DNA of 64,000 nucleotides from Stercorarius parasiticus (Eukaryota > Chordata > Aves > Charadriiformes > Stercorariidae). The notes under the pieces were generated by a model that had not been told where the DNA came from, did no database searches, and saw only the letters and a list, made by a program, of their open reading frames with translations. How positions within the stretch are numbered: position 1 is the stretch's first letter; every line of letters starts with the position of its first letter. The DNA is taken from assembly GCA_013396915.1 (NCBI GenBank), contig VWZL01004638.1, positions 1,211,517 through 1,275,516 of the forward strand, in the 5' to 3' direction. The position numbers were made by a program, and so were the translations under genes. Shown piece after piece: positions 53,401 through 64,000 of the stretch.

Positions 53401-56400
53401 TGCTGGTACTTTCGTTTTCTGTGCCTCTTTCTTGTTTCTTCTCTATTGCAGCAACATTCAAATCTCAGTTCTTCACTGTTTTAGTATAGCCACTCTCCTA
53501 AACCGTAGTAGGAAAGTGTTACATAGGAATGGACTTCAGATCTGAAAATAAAATAAGTGTATGTGCAAGGGGCTTATACTTGTACTTTACAGTCACCAAG
53601 GCCAACAATATATAACTACATAGACAATGTTATGTCATGCAAGCTGTACTAATGCACGTGACCCACAAAGCTGATGGATTAAATATTTACAGTACTTAAC
53701 TATAGGGTTTCTTGGAGCAAGAGAAGTTTTAGAGCAAGAAGCGTTGCAGGATCTAACTTCAGGGAAGAGAACCACGCTCTCTTCTGTCCATAGGAGTCTT
53801 TATTGCCTGCCAGGGAAAACGTGCAAACAGGAAATCTTGCTTCAATACCTGCCTACCTACCCGCATGTTTATTTTAAGCCAATTGCTCAATTCTATGCTT
53901 CTCATTTTATCTGAATACAGGCATCTTCTCCAATCAGAAATTAAAATAGGTAGCTGAAAGGGAGAAAAGAATGTCCTATGGTCTAGAGAAAAGTCAAAAA
54001 GACTTAAGCAGCACCTGGGTGAAAGAATTAAATTAAAGAATGGCAATGCAATAAGGCAAGTGTACAAATATGTTCCCTTTTCAATTCTTCCTCTTCTTAC
54101 ACAAATCCAATTTCTAGACATCTAAAACATGTGCAGCTCAGCATGGGAGATCTCCCACTCATGTCAATGTGCCTACAGTCAGCATCAGGCTTGAAAAATT
54201 CTCTGAAACACACTGTTAATAAAAGCCATGAACTGAAGTATACCAAGAAAGCTTAGTTTTCTCCCATTTTGACACTGTCTCAGTTTGATGCAAATGGCTG
54301 AAAACAATATACAAAACTAAGCAGTTCCATAATCATAAAAAAAGGACCGAAGTAGGTCAGATAATCACAACCAAAATAATTATGAAATATTGGTGTTACC
54401 ATGTAGCAATGACACAGTGGCTGAAACGATGACTAATTTTCACTTGTACTGCTGAAATACAGAGTTCAAGATCCTGATGCTGTTACTGTGAACACTTGGG
54501 CTCTGGGATCTAGCCACTCGCCACAAATAAGTTTCAGGACATCTATTGGGTGATCGCTTCCTAATTTTTGGCTTTCTGATAAAACAGAATTACTTTTTTT
54601 TTTTTTAAATATAGGTTATCCTATGCCCATTTATTCACAATAATTTTATATTCCAGTGATTTGATTTCCTTGGAAAGCTTATTCCAATTACTAAAGCATG
54701 ATTTTGTTCCTGCTTACTTTTGTAATCCATAGTCTCCATTACTCTGTGAACATCATCATTAAAGAATGTGCTTTATTCTTTTGTTGTGGAAAAAAAAATA
54801 AATTCCACAATTCTGTCTTTGTTGTGTTTAGTTTTTGTCTTTTTAGTAAACACTCAGGATCTAATAATTTGTTTTTTCTTTCTCTAATGTTCTTTCCTAT
54901 CTGAAAAACTTAATACTATAGCATTTCTCTATTTCTCATGCGGTTGTAACAAAATACAGTGGGAAATCTTTAATTTTATAGCTTCATGATTAAGATAAGC
55001 GAAGCTGAATAAAGAACTGCTCCTATAAAACTAAAGAACACCAAAGAAAGATTTGTAATTAGTATGGGCTCATAAAGATTCTACAGAGAAAATGTACATT
55101 TTTGTACATTATAAAACAGTCTTCTAAGGCCAATGCAAATTAATATTTACAAATTGTTCTGACTCTTTTTCTCTAAGTATACAATAGTTCACTTGTTAAC
55201 ACTGACATATTTATCTGGCCTTTCCCAGTTGTAGGAAAAAATTATGTCAATTTTCCCTCAGACTGCCTTCCTATTCTGTCACACACATTATTTCATGAAA
55301 CATGAATCCAAATGTTCTGTTTCTTTTCAATTTCCTTTCACCACAAATGCCAGAGTCCCCTCTCCATGGCTTTTAGTAACAATTCAGCCTTTCTAGTCTA
55401 ATGGCAAAAACTCAATACTGCTGTCTTTAATCAGGCTACTTTTCACTTCAGTGTCTTCAATACTGAAGATTCAACCCTTTGTTAGAACTGCTTCTTTCCA
55501 GGTCAAAAGTTATGCCTATGATTCTACATTAAGCATCTCTTCTCATAAGAAACAGCAAGGCTTGACAAGATGTCTGAAAAACACAGAACACTCAAACACA
55601 AAAGGAAAAAAAAAAAAGTAATGGATTTTAATAAAGAACATCTTTTACAAGTTGTAATAATCAAGTACTCCGGTACTTCTAAGACTCAGGTGACTTTGTA
55701 CTGAGATATGGGTCATTAGAATTATAGTTAATGCAAAGGTAACGCATATTACTTGGAAAAGAAAAAAAAAAAGTGATGTTTAAATAATTAGAGGGAATAT
55801 CTTTGTCTTTTTCCTTTCCAAATTAAAGAACCATTCCTTAGTCACTTCAAGCCATCTATGACCTCAAGTCTGTGTCAGACTTCTGACAGCTGAACAGCTG
55901 AAGGTCCAAAGAAGCTGGGTTCAAATTAAGATCAAAAAACTGACACGATCCTAATACTTTCTATCCTGAAGAGATCACAAATACAAGATATGACAAACTC
56001 TACAAATAAGGGGACACCATTTACTGATGCACTGAGGAGAAAAACATCATTAGTAAGTGGATTTTCTTTTTTCACTAGCTGCAGTTTTTGAATGGTTTGT
56101 CCTGTGGACAACATACTGCAAACTCTAACCTCAATGTAACAAAATGAGTCACAGGTACACTGCTAAATCCCTATAAAAGTAAAGAATGGAAAATCTTCGA
56201 TTAGAAGAAGTACCTGTCTTTAACATACGGCAGAAAGGCAAATCCCCAGCCTACGATATAGTTTGATATAGAGTGAATAGGCAAGTCTTACAAATTGTCT
56301 GTTCACCTCATCTAAGAACACCCTTGATCAGCCCCATCTCTTGATCCCAAAGGAGTGGAATGCTCCAAAGGGATGCCATATACGGCTAGAAATTACACAT

Positions 56401-58820
56401 GTAAATAGAACATAGCAGCAACCAGTATGTAAGAGATGTAAGAAAAATAAAATTCCTCTGGATCTGTGGTTCAGCTGATGCTATGAAGACTAACGTTCTA
56501 AAAAACCTTTATGATCTTTCTTTTGTTATTGAATAACGGTATATACAACAACCCAACTGAGCCACATAAGCTGTGAGACACAGGGGATAAGCATTCTGAA
56601 TTCTGTGCTCATATGAAAGAATCAGGTCCCCCTTCCCACTGAGAGCCGAAGGACAAACATGTGCACGGACGCTTGAAGCCCACTTGTGTGGACTTCATAT
56701 ACATAAACAGAGACCTGCTGCAGATGCAGATTCTGTTCAATCAATAATATAAACTTTAGGTTCTTTAGATCTACGTCCCACTGTAGGTGGGGAATATATC
56801 ATGAGGAACTATTATTCTAGAGATAGCCTACACTACAAATTGAAAATAGCCTAAGAAGTGGATCTCGGGGTAACTCAACACAAAAAAACAGGAACATCGT
56901 CTGTTCCATTGGATTGTGTACATTTTAGGACTCTGTTCCAAAAGAACCAGATGTTTGGTTTTAAAATATATACATTAAGCTCAAAATTAGTTACTGAAAT
57001 GAACAGCAGTTCTGATTCAGATGTGTTTATAAACATAGAGGTTATGCTGAAAGATATACAGGCATTTAAAAATGCTATGTATATTTGTGTATGACTTTCT
57101 GTTTGTAAACCGGCCTCAAGTGTTATGCTTTGATTAATCCCTAGAAGGCAAACTAAGGACAATTTACAGTAACAGCAACCACAGAAATTATATGGAAAAA
57201 AGGTTTACCTGTGGGAAATACTGGGGGTTTAGCTCACACATCCTTCCTTCTGCAATACCACTCCTTTTTAAGGACACAGATGGTAGGCACAGATTTGCTT
57301 CAACAGTGTCAATACCAATGGAAGACGTAAGGAAGCCACAGATTGGGAAGATCATCAAAAACACAGCTCTGGCTCTTCAGCTTTGAAAAGATGCAGCCCC
57401 TCATAGAGCCAGCAGCAAACAAAACCAGAGTTTGTCTCTTAAATGGGTAGGACTACATACTGATTGGAAATTACCTAAACTCTTCTGGCTTTTATCTAAC
57501 CAGGTGACCTGGAATCTGTTCAAATCAAAGTATTCTTTCATGGGATATAAGTACGGAAATGCTAAAAAGTGTTTTAAAAATTACACCAGATTAGGTAGCA
57601 AAAATATTCAGCCATGCTCATCCTGTCCCAAAGGGAATTCAAGCAACACAGAACACAGCTGAAAACATTTTAAGATAACTCATCATGGAGAACTGCACAC
57701 CACAGATTCCTAACAGGACACAAATTACACCTCTTACTCATTGGTATGCATATAGACTGGATTTTCGGTGGTTGAAAATTTTTACCCTATGAAGGTAATT
57801 AGATGCTTTAGCACTGAGTCGTAAAATCAGGTATATGATCCTAATGCATAACCATAGCTCCCTTTTTATGCATTGATAATTATTTTCCAATTTAACTTTT
57901 TTATATAGTTGCAGGTTTGGAACAGCAAAAATTAATGGTTCCATTTTCCTCTAAGCTGGCAGTAGCGAAAGGCTGACGTTAAGAGAACAATGTTGGAACA
58001 CTAAATGTTAATTTAATAACGGAATGGAGCCACCAAAGAAAGACAGAACAGTTTTCCCAGTGTTGAACTTCATATTGAGAAAGAATGGCATTGGACAATG
58101 CAGTTTTCTTTCTAAAGACATTTTCATATGTTTAAAAAGAAAGAAAAAAATTAAATATGGAACTGTGGAAGCTGTCTTGGACTGAAAAGTACTCCTGAGG
58201 TCAGCACTATATAAGAAAGATGACTCTAATGAGTCAAAGAACTAAGGCAATGAAAGTGAGATGCTGCAACCAGGATATTGTCCTTAGACCTGATCCTAAG
58301 AATGAGGAAGAAAGAAACTTTTGAAATGCTAGCATCAATATCTTGAAGACAGTTATTAAAAGGAACAAATTTTGTACAAAATTCTGTAAGAAGGCTGTAA
58401 TGGAATATGCCATGATTCTCTATTTCGCATTAAAAGAGGAAGGGGACATTTTGAAAAGACCAAGCACCTTTTGTTGGAACATTTAAACAGATTCTCACAT
58501 TTCCAGTCCCCTGGTAGAAAGTAAAGCACCAAAGTTCCAGGTAAATCTTAATAAGGTGATGCAATTGAATTAATCTCACAGTGAACAAAAGGGAAATATT
58601 ATTCTAGGAGTGTTATTCAGTCCTTAGAGGAAGACTTTCCCAGAAGACTGATGCCTGAGTACGTAGCTAGAGCAGAACAGGATTTCCACAATATACATCC
58701 AGAGGATGCATAACTCATGATACGTGATCAAGCAACTGTATTGTTCTGGATCTTGCTTGCCAGGGTACTTGAAGGCTTCAAAATAATGCTATGGCCGGGA
58801 AAACACTTTTATATGCTTCC

Positions 58821-58930
58821 TACAGACAGACAACTGAAGCACAGATGAGCCAACATGTCCACAGTCACACAAGTTGTCAATGAAAAGGGAAATCGGGACA
58901 ACCAGGCATCAGATGAGCCTTCTAACTCTT
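58821..58930 (-). mobile_element. MIR-type SINE remnant
   Basis: On plus, AACTGAAGCACAGATGAG, then CCACAGTCACACAAGTTGTC, AATGAAAAGGGAAATCGGGA and CAACCAGGCATC follow in order the reverse complement of MIR as I remember it (AACTGAGGCACAGAG, CCAAGGTCACACAGCTAGTA, AGTGGCAGAGCCGGGATT, AACCCAGGCAGTC). Four matching blocks in the right order and spacing make this stronger than the plus-strand candidate at 37,791. The element is old and degraded. Confidence 0.65.
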
Positions 58931-61684
58931 CTGCTTTGGAGACCATGGAAGAGCACCTTAGTACTCAGCAAGTCTGGGGAGTACTCACGGTGTTACCCTA
59001 ATTCCTCTTACTGTAAACTGGTACTTTGTACTATCCTGGTCTGGAATTAAATTGGACGTAAAACTCATGACTGCAAAATGATCTGTTAGTCTATTAAGGA
59101 TTGAATTTATCATTGTATTCAGAGGAAGACTAAATAGAGCTCTTCATAGGGAAAAAAATCCATGTTCTGTTGATCATACAAACCCAAAAGCGACTAAGAT
59201 TTCACCCAGAGATTTTACCACATTCAGCTGTGACAAGATTCAATGCAGATTTGTTTAACAGATCCCATTTTGTCTCTTCTACTTACCTGGCATCATACGT
59301 GCATACAATAAACCTTTGTGCATTGTAATCTGTGTATGAGTAAGAGACTCGAAAATGTATACTGTCTAACAGGTATGGACAGAGACAGTCACTTCCTATT
59401 TAACTTGACCTGGAAAGCTGAAAATCTCACCTTATTTACATATGCACAGCTTAACTGAAGCCAGTGAAGCTCCCTTTATTTGCTTAGGCTAAGAATATGG
59501 CACAAGATTTGTAATACAATAAACCTGTAAGTACCTCATCTCAACTGTGCAAAACTACTTTTACTATATACACTGATCGTTGATTCCTTTTTAAAGTATT
59601 AGACTTTGTCTATACAAATTATCTTATTCTGTTTCCTTGCTCTTACTTGGATTTTGCTGCTAGCAAACCAAAACTTTCTCCCACCATCTTTTACTCATGT
59701 GTCTGGTACCAGCAACCTCAGAGCCACTCTATAAAACTCGATGCGTGTCAAAAAGGCTATTCTGAGTGTTTTGACTTGGCTTGAAGCCAATAAGATTATT
59801 TTGCAGGAAACGGACAAAACTGCAATGTATTTTCTATTTACACCGATAAAGTCAGTCAGCTGGAATATATTAAAGAATTTGCTGGAGCTAAATTAAATTT
59901 TCTAGTAACTGCATCACCTGATATCGAAGTAACAGAACTTCTCAATTATAATGGGTTTATTTGAAGACCTGTTTCTTTCAGATTTTATGTCCAAAACGAT
60001 GACACATGAAACAACTTCAACTCTGCTTGATGCTGTACAGCTCAAGATCAAGCTCTTACTCTTCTGTGGCTGGGAGTAAAATTGCACTCAATTTTAAATT
60101 ATCTCTAATAAGCAGCATGTGCTAGTATACTTGTCAAAATTGCTCTGTTTACAGCAACAGCGGAAATAAGTATTTTTCAATAACTGACTCATATTTACAG
60201 ATGCTGAGTTTTAATTATGACATACAACGGTAATTAGGAAAAATGTGGAATGCAATACATTTAATAGAAGATCTGATTTTCTGTGAATGAGACTCCTTAA
60301 GAAAAAGATGAAACCACTGAGACACAAATGTAGTGGTTCTTTGTAAGTCTTTTTAGACATTTGCTACTGCACAAAGATTTTTAAATTTTCTAGCTTAATT
60401 TCTAACTTTTCTTTCTACCTTTATATCTAAAAATAATTTAAATTATTAGAAGATGTATACTAGTAAAAAAAAAAAAAAGTAGGAAAAAGAAAAGTAAGCA
60501 AGCCAAGGAAATACTACTATGCAATAAAACCCCAAATACTCAAACCTTGGAAACTATAAACAAGTAAAGTAAATTCATTGTTCTAACAATAAATAGTTAG
60601 GGCCTACAAATATCCATAATGTCAACTGGCAGGACTAGCAAACCAACCTGTTATATTTTTGTGATGGTGTTAGTGGTCTGTGTTGTGTTGATATCCCAGA
60701 TTTTCATTTCCAATTTAATAGCTGAACTTGATTTTATTAAATACCTGCATTATATGTTTTCTCTTTTATGACTTTTTGGCTCACAAAGAATGAGCAGAAG
60801 TGCTTTAAGGTCCCCAGGGACCTGTTCTTAGTACACTGTTATTTCCAACTGGTTTTGGGTTGTGCGTTTTGTTGGGGTTTTTTTGAAACTATGATCTAAA
60901 CATAAAACCTCTATTGCAAGCATGCAGACAACAGAGAGTTTAGTAAGCACATAAATAATTAAAAAACTAAAGCGACTTGGCTAATTCTACAGAATAATCT
61001 ACCGGGTTAGACAATGACAAATCTACAAAATATATTTTATACTGACAAATCGCAAATAACACCTTTGAGATTAAAATACAACTTTGTGTAATAAAAGAAT
61101 AAACCTTAAAGTTTGGAATGTCTTCATACAGCGCAACTAGAACAATATGGATTGCAAGCCCCCAAATAAGCTACTGTTGGACGGGGAAGAAGCGTAGCCG
61201 CAGCAGCATGGCACTGTGCCAGAGCCCGACTAACCTTGGCACAATACCGCTCTGGGAGACAATCTGGTCACAAGCAAGTGAAACTAATCTAACATTACGC
61301 TACCACTGAAAAAGGGTTACAAATTTCTCTACTTCTGGGCAGAAGGCAGCTGTAGTGCTCTTCATGGGGACTTGGATCAGCTCACCGATTCAAATGGAGG
61401 CAAGAGTGGAGTTTTCTTCCATGGTAGATTTAGTCAGATGAGCGAACTTGATTCACCATTCTACAACTTGGGTACCAGAGCCAACCCAGGGGGAGGAATG
61501 GGAACGTGTGGCTGGGGCTGAAGAAAGAACAGCCCGTTCCCTCCAGCAGCAGTGCAGGCTTTGACCAACTTTTAAGCCAATAAATAGCTACATTGCTTCC
61601 AGAACCACATCAAGAAAAACATGCCATACAGCAATGCTTGCAAACAATTGCCATAACATGTGTTTCTAATGTAATACGGTGACC

Positions 61685-61735
61685 CAAAAAAAAAGGAAAA
61701 GCAAAAAAAGAAAAAGCAAGCAGCAGCAACACAAC
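61685..61735. repeat. A-rich tract
   Basis: A runs separated by GG, GC and G, ending in AGCAGCAGCAACACAACAA. Low complexity. Confidence 0.75.
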
Positions 61736-61877
61736 AATAACTGGTTGTATACGAAGGGAAACTTCAAGTACAAGTGAAGAACTGGCTGCACCTTTACACA
61801 GTGGTGGAAGGCGACCTAGCAGTTTTTGGGTCCCAAAGCTAAAGACAGAGAGGCAGTTGTCACTTCTAAGTCTTGAG

Positions 61878-61908
61878 AGAACCTAGTCTTCTGTAAGGAC
61901 TAGGTTCT
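61878..61908. repeat. Perfect 11-bp inverted repeat
   Basis: AGAACCTAGTC (61,878-61,888) and GACTAGGTTCT (61,898-61,908) are exact reverse complements around a 9-base loop. The right arm sits among three near copies of CTGTAAGG or CTGTAAAG (61,891-61,923). Confidence 0.85.
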
Positions 61909-63552
61909 GTAAAGACTGTAAGGAAATCCCATTCTTCATTTGATTCCCAGCAAGTCTAGATCACTACGTAAAAGTGATCATATATATGCATTCTGGTCTG
62001 ACTGCTTTCAGTTTTCACATTTTATTATTCTTTTTCTACTTCTGGGAGATGGAAAGTAGGAATAAAAGGAAAACACTTAATTCCTTTAAAATTTTACACA
62101 TTGGTCACCAACTACCGAAGAATTATTATTCTTTGACACCAGCCTGTGTGCACTGCTTGCCCCCAGAGAGTCATGGTGATCCCCCCATGTATAATCAGAT
62201 GGGATGTATACTGTAGGTCTTACTGACAGGAAGGGAGGCAGGAAACAAATCATCTCCCTTTTCAGCATGCATGATGACACACCTGCTGAGATCATCTTAG
62301 CAAACTAATCATTTTGCATAGACCTCAAAAATTGATAATGTTCTAGTCTCTGCTGTTTTCAACTGTTCTAAAAAAAATAATTTTTATTTATATAAAGTTG
62401 CCAGTCTTAGCATGCAGATGACTGGGTGAAATTTAACAGATGTGACACGCACGGTCCCAGTAAGACTAAATGGTTTATTGATCCTTCCCAGTCTTAAACA
62501 TTATGAAAGACAGACCTAGTGTGCAGAGCAGACAGATCTGAATTATGATGAATCCCCAGGTGAAAACAACAATTGTGGCTAATGACAACTGGGGGGAGGG
62601 GGGTGAATGGTGTTTAAAAAAAAATAAATCAATGCACTATAAAATAATTTCTACTCTAACTAATTCCATTTGACCGAGCATGCAGCCAGAAGCATCACAT
62701 AGAATTTGCGAGGATCTTTACTGCATGTATGCTTACAGGAGTATACGCAGATCTGCATACCATCAGGTGGAATTCATAAGCCATCGATTGCACCATGCTT
62801 CCGCTAATGACACTCATCAAGGCAAAAGATCTGAGTCACAGCCAGAGGCACGGGTGACAGGAAAAGACTTCTGGCATTTTTCTGAATACGTGACAGTTTG
62901 TTTTGGTTCAATATGTGTAAATAAGGACAAAAGTTAAAACAATAACAAAAAAAAGACAATTTACACAGACATTTTCCTTGCTCCTGTTTTGATATCATTG
63001 AGGCCATGGACTGCTCTTGCTGCATTTGTATAGTATCAAGCATAACAATGTCCTGGTCAGAGCAGGAATCCCTAAGGTCTAGTGTAATATACGTAATGAG
63101 TAATAATGCAGTCTCCTGCTGTTTCCTGTGTCTCTAGCTGCTACGCTGACCTTCTTGTCTTGATACTGCACATGTCAGCTGGCTCCATTTGCTTCTGGAA
63201 TTAGCATTAAAATGGCAATCCTCAGAGATTATGCTACAGCCAGAGTAATGATAACGGAGATTTTGAAAGAATTTCTAGGGTTTTTAACTGCATATTTTAA
63301 AATACAACACTTTTCCTATGACAATATGAAGCAAAGCTAAAACTTACTGTTTTTTTAAAAAAATATAATAAAAGATTACTTTAAGAAATTTGTGTCGGGA
63401 GATATATTTCTCCATCTCCTGTTGCCAAGACAGCCTGCAGATGTATTTGTCAGAGCAATGCCATTAAAAAGATTTTATTATCTTAATTGGAAGAGTAAAT
63501 GTTTTTCCTTTCTAAAATAACTGCTACAGACGTGAAAATTGCTGCAAACTTT

Positions 63553-63602
63553 GATCAGATTTTAAAATGAAAGAGAAACTAGATTAATTTAAAAATCTGA
63601 TC
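63553..63602. repeat. Near-perfect 16-bp inverted repeat
   Basis: GATCAGATTTTAAAAT (63,553-63,568) and ATTTAAAAATCTGATC (63,587-63,602) pair at 15 of 16 positions around an 18-base loop. Confidence 0.85.
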
Positions 63603-63987
63603 GGTAATTCTAAGATATGCAGAAGGAACATAGTACTTGATAAACAATAATTTTCAGATACTGAAGTGATTGGTTAATGAAATTTTGCGTAGGCATTGCA
63701 TCTTGGAGGATTCCTGTCATGCTATATGTCAAAGTTGTTATATATCAAATCTAATTCCTTCTATTGAACTAAACTGTGTTTTCTGCATTTGTATCATTTG
63801 CCCTTTACCTGAAATTCAGTAGGAAGATATTGTCACAATAGATTTACAAGACCATACTAAAGTTCAAGGAGAAATAAGATTAAGAAACAGCTCACAACAC
63901 AGTCTGTAAAATAAAAGCTTTTTTGTTCTAAGAGTAATCTTAATGTTTAAAACTCTGAAACTGAGTTTACACTGTATGTTTATAGTT

Positions 63988-64000
63988 NNNNNNNNNNNNN
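63988..64000. other. Assembly gap running off the window (N)
   Basis: Thirteen undetermined bases to the window edge; true length unknown. Confidence 0.99.

Larger units (their letters stand above)
50447..63987. other. Unique AT-rich intron, right part of window
   Basis: About 13.5 kb of intron. Seen: A/C-rich tract at about 52,077-52,105, T run at 54,594-54,606, A run at about 60,466-60,478, T/G-rich stretch at 60,853-60,883, a MIR-like piece at 58,821-58,930, an A-rich stretch at 61,685-61,735, perfect and near-perfect inverted repeats at 61,878-61,908 and 63,553-63,602, and a G-rich run at about 62,590-62,604. The end (about 63,180-63,640) is repeat-free and homogeneous, possibly conserved non-coding. 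No coding segment was recognised. Confidence 0.55.

Noticed and set aside
62588..62606. GGGGGGAGGGGGG run as a possible G-quadruplex
   Set aside because: Only two uninterrupted runs, with no third and fourth run nearby.

Overview
This window looks like bird genomic DNA and consists almost entirely of non-coding sequence from inside one very large gene, ROBO1, transcribed on the minus strand. The avian assignment rests on CR1-type LINE fragments with the avian 3' end, made of repeats of an ATTCTATGA-like unit, on the low density of other interspersed repeats and on the AT-rich intronic background. The species cannot be named from the sequence. Short N runs point to a short-read draft assembly.

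The only supported protein-coding exon is at 10,129-10,286 (minus strand). It encodes 52 whole codons plus the last two bases of a split codon and matches the first half of the second immunoglobulin domain of ROBO1, the Slit receptor. It has a good polypyrimidine tract and AG acceptor on its upstream side and a strong GTAAGT donor on its downstream side. Everything from 10,287 to the right end (over 53 kb) is the intron before this exon, and everything from 10,128 down to 1 (over 10 kb) is the intron after it. The flanking Ig1 exon and the exon with the second half of Ig2 were looked for and not found, so they lie outside the window.

Within the introns there are four CR1 fragments. Copy A (about 24,984-25,905, minus) is the longest and carries reverse-transcriptase sequence with inactivating changes and a single N that replaces a block of the element. 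Copy B (about 41,071-41,508, minus) is the same subfamily. A short 3' scrap lies at about 12,211-12,325 (minus) and a plus-strand 3' piece at about 32,486-32,724. Two weak ancient MIR-like SINE remnants are visible (about 37,791-37,862 plus and 58,821-58,930 minus). A GC-rich block at about 37,640-38,560 stands out from the AT-rich surroundings. The remainder is unique AT-rich intron with simple repeats, purine-rich stretches, A/C-rich low-complexity tracts and a few short inverted repeats. Long open frames elsewhere show no recognisable protein and look like chance.

I found no sign of an undescribed biological system here. The most checkable oddities are the collapsed CR1 at position 25,463, the GC-rich block, assembly gaps that fall in homopolymer tracts, and several perfect or near-perfect inverted repeats.
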